A DNA stretch of 64,000 nt. Origin: Ulva prolifera. Taxonomy: Eukaryota > Chlorophyta > Ulvophyceae > Ulvales > Ulvaceae. Each line of letters begins with the position of its first letter. Positions within the stretch are counted from its first letter, which is position 1. The position numbers were made by a program, and so were the translations under genes. This document shows, piece after piece, positions 49,401 to 61,000 of the stretch. Under the pieces are notes generated by a model, which did not search any database, had not been told where the DNA came from, and saw only the letters and a list, made by a program, of their open reading frames with translations. Location of the stretch: positions 558,001 through 622,000 of the forward strand of contig CM041196.1 in NCBI GenBank assembly GCA_023078555.1, written 5' to 3'.

Positions 49401-50247
49401 GACGGAGGCAGATGCCGCAGTGATGGTGGGCAAGATGGAAGAAGTTCGGCCCGAAGATGATGATGCACAGCAAATTTTTTACTCGGGCTGTGAAGCACGG
49501 AGTTCAGCCGGATCACGACACAACCATGATCGCTCAGCAGCCGCACCGTAGCGCCGTTTGTGGCGGAGTGCATACATATGCTGTTCGTATATGTCCATAC
49601 TGTGCGAATTCACGGCAGCGTACGTGGGCAGCTCTTGACATCGGCTTTGACAAAATTTCTACGCAATGGGTCTATGGACCGAAAGAAGTGTATGGCAATT
49701 CTGTGCAGTCTGTCTTGGAAGTGTTGGGTCGTCAGGCGCAATCACATAGAACAGTTCCTAATTTTTGGGTCTAATTCCTGGATATAAGCCCTGAATTCCA
49801 CCGTGACAGTTAATATATTGCCAAGTCACCCCACACTGCCGTCTTGGTGCTCCGCCATGTGCATGCAATTTCATGTGTATACAGATCGTGTTCAAACTGC
49901 AATGACAGCTAGAGGGAGAGGGGGGAGGGTATACCTTGGATTGGCGGTTTCGCAGGACGCGGTGGCCGCGGGGACTGTGCTCCGGGCCGTCCCGAGCCCG
50001 TGGTCCTGGTGCTGTTCCCATTCCTAGAAATATTGACTGAGACTGTAGAACCATGTCCAGGTTTCGTCATCACCCCGCGTTCGCTAGAGGAAGTCGTGTT
50101 TCCGGTAGATTGTCTGCTCTGTGCTTTGGCGTCTGCCTTTGCCATTGTTTTTCCATCTGACTTTGCTTCAGCTGTCGCATCAGCGTTTGCCAGCACGTTT
50201 GCGGGTGATACCATTGCCAGAAGCAGCAGCGACATGGCCGCTGCCAT
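40420..50247 (-). CDS. secreted protein with eight SRCR domains, paralog C
   Basis: Predicted exons, 5' to 3' on the minus strand: 50247-49935, 49323-49094, 48461-48254, 47786-47584, 47409-47235, 46699-46473, 45554-45401, 45100-44591, 44074-43694, 43423-43263, 42746-42533, 42237-41821, 41457-41108, 40698-40548 (reading on to a stop at 40420). They join in frame to about 1273 residues. The start MAAAMSLLLLAMVSPANVLA is a signal peptide. The linker is Ser/Thr/Asn rich (NITSSS-type, possible N- and O-glycosylation) and ends in PRPPRPAKPP. Domain order and split pattern equal A and B. All introns can end at GT donors, including the one after exon 2 (CCG|GTACGG). SRCR7 (WSIIEDS) lacks the same two cysteines as in A and B. 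Four MITEs lie in its introns. The C-terminus after SRCR8 is unresolved. Confidence 0.85.
42774..42873 (-). mobile_element. hAT-like MITE in gene C intron
   Basis: 100 bp ending in CGACCCAACACTG, with a perfect 8-bp target duplication GTGTTGGG (42766-42773 and 42874-42881). The paralogous intron of D is uninterrupted near 57184-57192. The left terminal repeat has lost one base. Confidence 0.85.
44277..44377 (+). mobile_element. hAT-like MITE in gene C intron
   Basis: 101 bp, CAGTGTTGGGTCG to GATCCAACACTG, flanked by ATGCACAG and GCGCACAG. In gene D the empty site CATGCACAGCAAGCAGG is seen at about 58571-58587. Confidence 0.9.
45978..46079 (-). mobile_element. hAT-like MITE in gene C intron
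   Basis: 102 bp with near-perfect ends CAGTGTTGGGTCG / CGACCCAACACTG, flanked by GTTCTAGC and ATTCTAGC (7 of 8). Gene D has the empty site ATCTAGCCTGA at about 59857-59867. Confidence 0.9.
46083..46240. repeat. ~93-bp imperfect tandem duplication beside a MITE
   Basis: CTAGCCTGAGCACGTATGC at 46083 recurs at 46176 as CTAGCCTGAACACGTATGC, with the following CAGCACA, CCAGCAGCG and TTTGCATA words also repeated. Gene D has a single copy. The duplication starts within the MITE target duplication. Confidence 0.7.
49718..49838 (+). mobile_element. hAT-like MITE in the first intron of gene C
   Basis: 121 bp, a diverged and slightly longer copy (GAAGTGTTGGGTCG ... CCCCACACTG), flanked by CTGTCTTG and CCGTCTTG. 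The corresponding sequence of gene D (about 63205-63215, ACCGTCTTGATGG) is uninterrupted. Confidence 0.75.
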
Positions 50248-51850
50248 GTAGGCATGACTTTTCGGGACCTGCAGAGGTCGGTCGCATGAGCGCTGTGGAC
50301 AGCTTTCGCCGCATGCATCCAACTCACGTATCTCATTGGAGCTCGAGGCCAGCATTTGCACTCTAGGTCCTGATCCGCAGCTATCACCAGGAGCTACCAC
50401 CTGTTGGGAGAGCAAGCATGCGTATGATGCATCAGACACTTTAGAAGAGTGGAAGGGCCTACGCACACAAAGCCCAAGCACCTGTCAAGAAACAGCTTCG
50501 ACACGCATGTACACTGCCAGGACCTCCAGCCAGGGCCACACAAACGCGCCCGCTCATCCGGCATGACAGGGAATAAAAGGTAATATGTTGTGATCAAAGC
50601 CGTTGTGATCAAGAATGGCGACTACCGGAGCTCGAGCTGCCCGGGTTCTGTAGCCATGGCAGGCTGGGAGCACTAGCACACCTAAAGGTCCTGCATGATG
50701 ACATGATCAAAGCACGATGATGTACAAGCAAATATCCCATGTACAACCGAACAAGTATCAGGCAGCGATCATCAATAAGCTAACGGATGTCGACGTTGAA
50801 CGAGGTGGACAGGTACTCTGGGGGCAGAGCGGCCTCGCTCACCGCGACCAATAAAACAGATCATGCTAAGAATAGCCAATGCACTCTAGTGGCCTCTCAT
50901 CTTGTTCAAGATAGTGGTATCCGTGCGAGGTACGCGAGTATGGCACATATGCATGTGTTGTCATGCAGCTGGGCTCATCAAGAGCACTCGCTTGCGGCAC
51001 AAGAACTGGCATCAAACCACGACACGTGATAAATTGAGTAGTAGCTCTGCATTCAGCGGAGTGGCCATCGATCACGTTCTCTTTGGTCTGATTTCGTCTG
51101 TTGACCTGCCATGGCGACCGGTGCCAGGTACGTAGCTTATCTGCGGCGACACTTCACGAGATAGATGGCCAGACAAGGTGATGCACAGCCGCGCATGTTG
51201 TACCCTTGGGACACGCACCTTCATGATCAAGCACTCTCTTCGATTTAAACGTGTCCAGTGCGTGCTAGCTAGCTGGTTAATCCGGTCAATGTATCCGACG
51301 AAAACACGCTCATGAGGGCATCAGGTGTGTGCATTGCCGCGAAGTAGCCGTCGATATCCTCTGCGCAAACCAAGCCGTGCAGTGCTTTTGAAAGTACATA
51401 AATGTCTCGAAAGCGGTGGATCCTGATTAAGGTGATTAAGGGGCCATCGGGACGTGATCATGAAACGCTGTAGCGCTGATCTATCGCATTGCCACAAATT
51501 CAGGCATCAGGGCATGTATTCGTGCTGATCGCTGTATTCTTCAGAATTCTGTCTTCAGCTCGCCTCGATGGGCATGCATAGCCGGCAATGACAAAGCGCG
51601 CCATTCAGAAGAGTCAGAATGCAGGCTCGAGAGCTGCTGTAAGGTAGCTTGCCGCCAGATGCAATGGCATGCGCCAGCACCAAGTTTGTGCAGTCCTTAT
51701 CCTAATGAGCCGTGAGTGATCCGTGCCTGGCAATTGGCGTGATCACTTCTCACACCTCCACTGACCAATGTGCACCATGAGGATTGACAGTGGCGGGCAG
51801 CTGTGAAATCCCGTTCCTCGCCGTCCCTCGACCATTAATAATCAACATCG
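50248..51850. other. 5' flank of gene C and spacer, no further gene
   Basis: The first ~350 bp match the 5' flank of D (GACAGCTTTCGCC at 50299-50311 and about 63648-63660). They should contain the promoter and 5' UTR of C. From about 50.65 to 51.85 kb I see no coding exon or repeat. Confidence 0.4.
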
Positions 51851-51989
51851 TCTTCAGTCTGCTGCCGTGTGGCTGTGTGCGTAAATGGCTGCTGCAGGTT
51901 TCCTGTGTACACATGTGTGTGTAACCTGATTCAGATGAGTTTTTTCTTCTTCAGAGGTTGCGCTGTATTCGTCTGCATAAGTGTCTTCT

Positions 51990-52220
51990 GTGACGCACAA
52001 CTGTGGCCTTACCTGCAAATGAACTGGCAAGGCAGGCAAGGCTCTGCAAGTTAGATCTGACTTGCAGAGCCGCGTGCCTGCGTGTGCAGGTCATTTGCAG
52101 GTAAGATGTCCGGACAACTCCACGCTGCCACTTGAGCAGCACATGCGCAGCTTTCCCCGCAGCTCTGCCGTGCAGTCACTTACCAGGTCCGTACCGCAGC
52201 TGCGTTGGCGGCGGCACGTC
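51990..52220 (-). other. unrecognised Cys-containing exon-like block, copy 1
   Basis: On the minus strand this reads CGTDLVSDC ... RMCCSSGSVELSGHLTCK. A second version lies at 53114-53290 (GMDLASEC ... RCYSRGILVLSEDLTCK). Both are followed by a conserved GTAAGGCC donor-like site (about 52010-52003 here), which suggests a duplicated exon rather than chance. In this copy a local inverted duplication (52008-52105) disrupts the frame. The family is not recognised; it could be a small separate gene or a distal exon downstream of gene D. Confidence 0.3.
52008..52105. repeat. long near-perfect hairpin
   Basis: Arms of about 44 and 46 bp (52008-52051 and 52060-52105) pair over CTTACCTGCAAATGA, GCAGGCA and GGCTCTGCAAGT with an 8-base loop. 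It is absent from the homologous block at 53.1-53.3 kb. It could fold as a precursor-miRNA-like RNA from either strand. Confidence 0.8.
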
Positions 52221-52830
52221 ACACAGGCATGGCAGTCTTGGCGGGACTGTCTTGCGACCTCTCGCGGCTCACAGGCCATCTGGCCTGATGGGCGGGCCGC
52301 CCCTCGGGGTCCCCACCCGCTCGGCGCAAACACCCATGGCCCGTTTTGCCACTGCTAGCCTGGTAGGCTACTCCGCTCTGCCCGGTACGCAGGGTCAATG
52401 GCGGTTGCACAGCTTGTTGTGATTGGGGCGCGGCTGTCATGTCGCTGCTGTGGTCTGGCATGGGCTCCAGGCGGGACGGGCTGCACATGGAGTGACTGCT
52501 GCGCCGCAGCTGCATGGGGGAGGGCGGCATTCGGGGCAGGGGTGGCCCGGCCGGCAGCCTGCGGCGGGGTCGCCTCGGGCGCGGCTGCGTCACGGACACA
52601 GGCGTTGACACCGAGTGGCCTAATCTGGGTGTGTGCTGAGTTCTTTTGTGGGTGTTGTACTTCATCGTGGGCGCTCGGAATTCTACTTGCGCTGGTTGCG
52701 GCTTTGGCGTGGCCACCCAAGGGCAGTGGTCTGGCTTGGATGATCTTCCAGTTTTTGCTGTTCTTGCTGCTCGTTTCGCAACTACAGTCCATGTATCACA
52801 CATGCACACCGTCGCAGCCATTGAAACCAC
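52219..52830 (-). other. GC-rich low-complexity stretch, doubtful coding
   Basis: Minus-strand frames of up to 203 codons are rich in Pro, Ala, Ser and Gln. An opposite-strand frame of 147 codons overlaps. No family motif was found. Because several frames are open in GC-rich sequence, I cannot choose a coding strand. Confidence 0.2.
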
Positions 52831-53113
52831 TCCATATATAGTTCTTGGACACTGGGACCGGCTGCCAAGCCCATGGCATCATCTGCTTCACATTCAATGA
52901 AGTTCAGCCCTCCAGCAACGCTGTCCTACAATTAACATAATGATGCATGTAAGCTTCCAAAAATCTGCAGGATCCTCACATTGGTACGCACTCTGCCCGT
53001 GCCTGATGCCGCGCCACACAGCAAGCTTCGGACGCCAGCATGCTTATGTGCCATGGTTGTTGTGCCATGCTATATATGGTTGTCTGCACCCGTTTGGTCT
53101 TCTGTGATGCCGT

Positions 53114-53290
53114 TCAGTTCTGCGGCCTTACCTTTCCTTGAAACGTGCACGCGGGCATGGGTTTGCATGTTAGATCTTCAGACAGAACTAAGATGCCACG
53201 TGAGTAGCACCTGCACTGCTCCCCACAACGATCTGCCGCGCATTCGCTCGCCAGGTCCATACCGCCTGCGGCTAAGGAGGTGACCATGGC
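53114..53290 (-). other. unrecognised Cys-containing exon-like block, copy 2
   Basis: A minus-strand frame after a CCGCAG acceptor-like site: GMDLASECAADRCGEQC, RCYSRGILVLSEDLTCK and PMPACTFQGK, then GTAAGG. It aligns with 51990-52220 without the hairpin. It is downstream of gene D in the same orientation, so it might be a C-terminal exon of D. No counterpart was found downstream of C. Confidence 0.3.
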
Positions 53291-53399
53291 GACATTGCGT
53301 GCGTGCCAAGTTTCGCCAGGAATGTAGGTGCGCACACCGTGGGTGTGTGGACTGCTGGCATAAGGGGATATGGCCACAACCCCTCAGGCCTTGCCTTGT

Positions 53400-55035
53400 C
53401 GTTCTACAAGTTTTTTGCGCAATATCCACTGCATTTAATCGAGTTTTGGGGGCCTCCAGAGCCAGGTTGGCGGAAACTATGTGCTGCGGATGCACAACGG
53501 TTGGGTGCGAGGCGGCAGTGGTTACAAGATGTCTGGGTGGCCACCGGCACCAATAGTGATCGCCTGTTGGATCTAGACTTGATGCATGCCCCGTGTGTGA
53601 TCATAGAAATCGCCAACGGGCAGATCTAGAGACAACACAGCGGACAGCCCAGGTGCATGGCCCATCGTGTAGAGGTGGTCACGGTTGCAGATGCATCGCT
53701 GTATAAGGCTGGTTAAATTTCCTCCACGATTTTACTTGAAGGTCTGAGGACTGGTAGTTAGCGGCTCCTTAAACTGTCATGTTGAGAACAGGTGCTGTAC
53801 ATGTGGTGATATAATTACTGCGGCAGGCCATAGGGGTATGCCAGGCGTACTGCCAGGACAGTAGTGCTAGATGTACGCTCGGCCTGGAAATGGTAGTTGT
53901 AGCGTACTGATGGGCTGTGGACTGTGTACGCCTGCGCTGTGCGGGTTGTGGGATCGATGCGTGTTGGCTGCGATGCTCTGTAGGCTGCTATAGTGCTCTG
54001 CCATGCAATGTCCCAGGCTTTTGTAAGTGGGCGCCGGCTTACCAAATGTACAGTCGCTAGAAACTTATGCTGGGCTGCTGTCGGGACAGACTGCCGGCAT
54101 GCTCAATGCAGCCAATTGTGAGGAGGCTGTACGGCTGAGTAGCTGTAACCCTTCAAGCATCCGGTAGAAATTTGCCCTTCGCCGTGCTGCACACCGAGGC
54201 AACACGGCCTGCTCGGTACGCAGACAGGCTGCCACAGCCAAGACGCTCCTACAAAATAGTACAGCTCACTATTCAGCTCTAGTCTCACCAGGGGGGGTGG
54301 GCGGTGCGACATGCTTCTAAATGGTTTGCTGCAGTGGCAACGCCTCGGATGCGCACGTACATATTACATAGATAGAAGGTCAATGCAACGAAAAATTCAC
54401 ACAATTGAGTGAATAAAAGGATAAATTAGGCAGCATGCCATGTATCAAAATTGGCCTGTGCGGCCCAAGTGCCGTAAGCTCCCCTCCAAGCTAGATCTCC
54501 GGATCGATCCTCCGGGAGGATCCTCTGGCAGGGCACACAATTCCCTCGATCTCGGCACAGCAGAGGCACCTTCATGCTGCACACCTGGGCTACTACGCGA
54601 TACATACACCACAAACACGGGCCGGTGGTCGCATCCTTTTGGTTTTGCACTGAAGCATTCCATTGTGCCTTCAAACTTGGCGCGTATCAGCGCAGCAGGG
54701 ACGCCTCACATGTGGCACTAGCGGCGGATGCCATCTGACTCTGCAAGCACACACGTCCTTCAGTGCCACAATGTCGATGACCACAGAACAACCTTTTTTT
54801 GTTTGTTTTTTTTTCCCCCGTTTTTTTTTTGTTTTTTTTTTACACAAGTTGTTCTTAAGCGTCTGTCTGTCATGATAATTGGTCCATACGCCTCATGCAC
54901 GCCTCATGCACATGGATTGGTTGCGATGTCACATCCCGCTGCCGAAGGTCTTGAGCAAACAGCTGGTACGGAGCCAACTTGGAGCTGGATCCAGACACAT
55001 CAGTCTTGGTTGCCCATGGGGCATTTCAGTATAAG
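53400..55035. other. 3' flank of gene D, paralogous to 3' flank of gene C
   Basis: Patchy ordered similarity to 37.9-40.4 kb. It includes a T-rich tract (54793-54841) that C lacks. No coding exon is certain. Confidence 0.45.
54793..54841. repeat. T-rich tract
   Basis: Runs of T broken by single G and one run of five C. The homologous place in C (about 39965-39985) has no such expansion. Confidence 0.85.
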
Positions 55036-58000
55036 TCAGCAGCAAGAACTTTTTTGGTGTATATATGCATATGCAGGCCACTCGGGCTTATGCACAGGTA
55101 GCAGGTGGTCGAGCGCCACAGGATACTGGACTCTGCAGACCAAACTAACAGAAGAATCGTACTCTACAGGTAAGAAGTTTGTACTAGCTAGTGCATGCAA
55201 CGGAGGGTAGGGCGCGGCACCTGGGATGCGGAAGCGGCGGCACACGATGCCGAGGCGGCTGGAGGTACCCAGGAGGCAGGTACCGAAGACGCCGGTGGCG
55301 GGCTTCGGTTCTTCAAAGTTCTCTGGGAAGGCGCAGTCCCGCAGGCGCTCCTCTGTGCCCTTGCACACCACCTGCAAGCCACCATTGCCGCTGTAGCGGA
55401 TGAGCCCATGGAGAAAAGTCACCACCACGGAACAGCATTTGGAGTCATGAAGCAGTAATCTCCCGACACTCCTGCAAGCGATTCTGTATGTAGAGCTCAC
55501 CCGCGACGCCCACGCGACCTCCTGCTCAAAGCCACCCCCATACTGACCATTGTATGAGTCGTCGACCTCGGAGGTGTCCATCACGGTGCCAAATGGGAAC
55601 CCCAGCTCTCGGCACACGACCTGCGCATCCACCGCAAAGTCCTCTGGCTCCGGCCCTGCACTGGGAATGAAGTCTCCGACGCAGATTCGGCCCCACTGGC
55701 CGGCGTGGAAGAGCTCGAGGCCGCCAAAGTGCACGTCATCGCACGGTGCGGTCGCCGCCGCGGTGCCGTCGATGGGCACAAGGCGGATGTCTCCCTCTTC
55801 CGGCGACTCTGGGCCGCTGCCCGGTACACCCGCTGAGCAACCTGCAGTGACAGTTGCATTCCACATCAGCTTCAGCAGTGTCGATAAAGGCCTTGGTGTA
55901 AGCACGGCGTACGCATCAGGCATGCAGGCGGGTGAGGACGCAGAGGCTCCAGGTGACGAGACATAATGCTTCATGGCACCGGTCGCAAAGTCTGGAAAGC
56001 ATGCATGCCTAATGTACATGCACATGACTGCAGTGTACGGATATCACTGCGAAACCAGAGGCAGGGCTGTGCGTGAGCACATGTGTAAGGCAGATAACTT
56101 GGCACAGGAACTTCTTTGATGTAGCGCCATCGTAAGGCACATGTACTAAGCCAGTCTGCGAACACATCCCTGTTGATCCCCCACCCCGCAAGCCGTACGC
56201 GCAACAATTGTGTCACATCAGCACCGCCGTTGTGCGGGCCGCACCGCTCGGGGTCACACATACCAGCGCCACACTGGTGGTGCCCTCGCTGATGCCTGTA
56301 CTCTCCCGATCGAAGAAGTCATATCCATAGTCAGAGAGATACGCGCTTGTGTACTCGAGCCCGCAGTCCCCCAGGGTGGCTTCAGACCCGTCACACGAGA
56401 TGCTCTTCACAGCGACGATATCCGTGTCACGTGTTTGCAGCGGCGACGACCGCCCGGCGAGGATCTGGGCGCCGGTGGTGTAGCCGAGGGAGCGGCACGC
56501 GACCTGCGCGCCGCCGCGGCCGAACTGCACACCCTGGATGAACGGGCTGTCCTCGATTATGCTCCACGCGCCGCTGACCAGCACCTGCAGGACGCCGTAG
56601 CCCCAGTCACCCCGGGGGTCGGCTCGGCCGCCAACGAGACGCGCCCGGCCGGTGTCGGCCTCTGCATGCATGAACAACTTGTCCGCACTGTCCGCAGTGT
56701 CGCGTGCACAACATGGCCAGCACGCTTGTCAATCAACAACGAAACGCTGGGCGTGTGAGCGAAGTGGTAGATGCACGCATGTGTGCTGTAGCCTCTAAAA
56801 TGAACAGTGGATGGCAGGCTGTTGCATGCCTGTGCATGCTGTGACCTGCAGTCGCTGATGCGGTTGTGCCCAGAGCCGGCCGCTGCGGATCTCGTCATGC
56901 ATGTGATGTGCAGTGGACCAGAACACGAGCGACAGCGAAGGCGCACTGGAGGACGTGCAGGCGACGCTGAGCAGCAGCCCACAGCCGGCGGTCTCGCCAA
57001 AGGGCCCCAGCTCGCAATCAGCCACCGCATCCTCAGTTCCAGCGCACCGCACCGACGCCAGCCACGGCGGAGGCGCTCCGGAGGAAGCAGCAGCTGCAGC
57101 ATCGCCGATCCGGACGAAGGCGCCGGTCTCGAAGCCGAGCTCGCGGCAGGCTACCTCTGCACTGGCCTGCACGAGCACTAGCTGCGCGTTGACAGGGCAC
57201 AGCACGATCCGCCTTCACGTTGCAACGCAGGGTAGCCTGTCCCCACACACCACGTTCGCATATGGCTTCGTCAACACCGGTCACGTGTGCTGAAACCAGT
57301 GGAGGAGCCTCGGAAACGTTTCAGCTCCCTGGTCCAATCAATCTGACAAAACAGTTTCCTCAAAAGACTGCACCGACTGGTTTTGGGTGTTTTTGGACAT
57401 TATTGAAAATATCAAAACAGTCGCAAAGATGCTGTGTGTTGTGTGAAGGGTCCAGCTGCTTCCAATCGCACAAAATGCAGACTGCACCCGCTGCAGGAAA
57501 GCCAGGAATTGCAGCAATTGTTTCGCATGAAGGGACGGGTGGAAACAGTGAGATGAAACTGCACATCAACGACTGGTGAATCATCGTAGTATGACCTCTG
57601 GCCGTCGGGGCGGCCGCTACAGACTGTGCCCCACGCGCCGGCGTGGAACACCTCCAGCATGCCCACTGCCGAGCCCGGGGCAGACCCGGGTGCCTCTGCA
57701 GAAAGCCGCACGCTGCCTTCAGCACCTGCAGCATATGCCGAGACATGTGTAAAAGGTGGGACACAGCAAGAAGCACACTACCAGAGGCGGATCAACCATC
57801 ATGTAGCAACAAACACCGCGTTTCCCGATTTCCGGCTGCAGATGCAAATTTCGGGCAAATTTTGGGCCGCTTCCATGGTTAATCGTGTCACCGCTGCACC
57901 CGGGAGCCAGGAAATGTCAAACACTTCATGTTTTCAGGCGTGGCATCCCGCCACTGCTAGCAGTCACACATGCAACGCCACGGACGGTACTGCTCACGGA

Positions 58001-61000
58001 TGATCTACATCGAGCTTCACCTTTTGATGGGTCGGCGACACAGGCGAGCCGGAGGCCAGCCGAGTCGGAATCCCGGCAGACCCGGTCATAGTCGCGGTTG
58101 AGGTCGGCTTCCCCTGGGCAGTCCAGCAGGCGATCCTCGTCCCCAGAGCATCCCGAGAAGCTGATGACCACCTCCGGGAACACGTCGATGTCTAGCAGCG
58201 CGGCACGGTCGGCGCGGTCGAGGTTCGGGGGCGAAACGGTTCCGGCGCCGAGGCCGAGCTGGCGGCAGGCGACGGCGGCGTCGGCGGCCTCAAACGCGCT
58301 CTGGCAGACCTGCCCCCAGGAGCCCTCGAAGAAGACCTCGAGGCGGCCGGTGACCCAGTTGGCGACTTCTGTCTGGTCGACAAGCCGCAGGTCGCCCTCC
58401 TCTGCACGCCTGTTTCGATGAGAGCACGTGTAGTCAGCGTGCAATCACATGACCAGTGGCTCTCGGTGTCACTTCTCTACATGCAACTGGACTGCAAGGG
58501 CACCGAGGAGCTGCCATCTCATCGCAGCAGCACACTGCTAGCCTAGCGGTAATGAGGCTGGATAGCCATGCATGCACAGCAAGCAGGCAGGCAGTCAAGG
58601 CAGATCGACGCATGGGAGAACCTGCAAGCACCGACAGCATTTCCATTTCCACCGTGCCATGAATTCCCACTGCCTGCTCAGACAAAACCGCCTATTTGAC
58701 TTTGCTGCTTTAGAACATGCAACCACCCTGCTCCAAGCTGCGAGCAGTTTAACCAATGCTGAAATCGACGAGCACACCAGCGCCTGGTGTTGTCACAGCC
58801 TCCAGGGCTTCCGCGACCGAGAACTGCCGGCAGGCCACATGCATGCGCCGGTCCCGGCCGTCCATGCATGCCTGATTATCCGGTCGAAAGCCGCGCCCCA
58901 GGTCACAATCGACAAGCCTCCCCTCCGGTCCGACGCACTCAACATCACTCAGCCAGAACCTGCCCGCAGGCTCCTCTGACTCTTCGTCAAGGTAGTCGTA
59001 GTCCCGCCGGCGGCTTGGCGATTCGTTATCTAGCGGTTCCTCCGGGGGCGGCGGCGGAACAAGGGGGTCAACAAGCGTTCCATGCGGAAATCCGAGTTGC
59101 CGGCATGCCACATCAGCGGCAAGCTTGTTCTGTGGACGGAGCAATTCAAGCTGGAACATGGAGATGCAGATGGCGCCCCACTCGCCGTTGTGGTAGATCT
59201 CCACGAAGCCGGAGTGCAGGGGGTCGCAGAGGGTGCCAGTGCCTCCCCGCAGCCGCAGCGCGCCCTCGGCCGCATTGGCCTCCTTATCACAACCTGAACC
59301 GAAGATGTGCTGAAACTTTGTAGGCGGCACCGAGTGACAGGAGCCTGGTATGGAAACTTGTCAGCTGTGTTGTTGGCGAGTAAGTTGGACAGTAAAGCAA
59401 GTGCAGCTGCAACCAGGTACATAGTTGGGATGAATGACTCAACAGACGGGGGGAGGTCGCCCTGACATGTCGGGGCCATGCATACTCTCAAATGCTTGGC
59501 AAATACTTTGGCATTGTCGACATTCAGCTGCAGCAGACCAGAAAGGCGCACCAGCTGCGGTGTTGGCGCAGGCCAGCACGGTGCTGTCCGAGCCACAGTT
59601 GCGGATATGCTCGGGACTGTTCTGACACTCTAACAGAGATGTCTCGTTTCCGTCACAGTCTACCGCGGCTAGAGCCACCGGGACGTCCGAAACAGGCACC
59701 TACATGTGCACAGAGCATATCCAAGATGAGTGGGATTCATATATATTATTGGAGCCTGTCAAGTTGAGAAGGAAGTTGTCAGTGGTGACAAGTGGGAAAT
59801 TCAACCGGTGGTGCAGCACAGCCGTGTTCTCATAGGTTCTGCATGCACGTGACCACATCTAGCCTGACAACATGAGTGAACGGCATAGGTCGGTCCAGGT
59901 GGTTCCCAGCAGCTTCTAAGCAGCATACCTGCATTGCATGTACTGTACGAACAAGTGTGATGTGGCAGAGCTGGCGGGCATGAGTTTCGCAGCAACTCTT
60001 GGCGAGTCCAAGCATATTTCACATTCAGCAAAAGTGCTACAGCGCTGCCGATGGCATGGGTGCAAAGAGCGGACAACGCCAGAAGGCCAGGCGCACAGTG
60101 TCTGCATGCATATGACCAGCAAGAAGTACGCGTGCCTGAGTGCGGGAGCCTCCCCTCTCAACCAATCTAGTTGCGTCGGGCTGGATGAACCAACTTGGAA
60201 GAGCGGAGCCACCATCAAACCCGAGGCCGCTGCAGGCCACCTGCGCAGAGTCCGGCGTGAAGCGGCCACAAATGTTGCTCCAGAAGCCCCGCAGAAAGAC
60301 CTCGAGTCGGCCGTACTCGTACCCTGACCCCGACGATCCGCCGGCCAGCCTCAGCCGCCCGTCAACATCTGTACATTAAGCAGTCATAGAAACAACGACA
60401 ATAACAATACCAAACACGATACATGGCAAGAATCATGTCCGCCTGCCTCGCTTTTGACAACAATACTGTCACACGGCCACGGTCAGTACATGAAGTAGGG
60501 CTGCCTGCGAATGCATGATGCACATGTATTGCAAGCTTAAGGATGATGCGATGCCCATGATGGTCCCTGGCGCGGTACCACATTCAACACCCACATGTTG
60601 CACCTGTGAGGCACAGCGCTTGGAAACCATGCATCATCTACTAGTACCAGGTGCAACCTGCAGCAGCCACTGTGCTCGCGCGTCTCGCTCGGTGCTGGTG
60701 GCGAATGAGCGTGGGCATACCCAACTACTAAGGACGTGACTTTTACGGAAGTATCCTGTGTTTGCTTAGATGTCATCCTGATCGACCTTTTGTGACGCAG
60801 TTCATTCACTCTACCACATAGACCCCGAAGAGAGACCGACTACTTTCAGGCCGTGTGTGGTGTGTGGTCAGAAAAACATGACGTTCAAAACATGACAGAG
60901 GGAAGCTTCCACTGGCGCACGCACGCACCGGGCTGGGGGCCGCTGGAGCAGGAGACCCAGACGTCATCGGCGTGGTCGCAGTTGTTGTTATCTGCGTCAA

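Noticed and set aside
49909-50481. 190-codon minus-strand frame starting well upstream of the C leader
   Set aside because: The family leader starts at 50247 with a clear signal peptide, shared with D at 63594. The upstream part is 5' leader sequence that happens to be open.
52398-52841. Plus-strand 147-codon frame with Cys, Ala and a hydrophobic stretch
   Set aside because: It lies opposite other open frames in a GC-rich stretch and matches no family. The coding strand cannot be decided.
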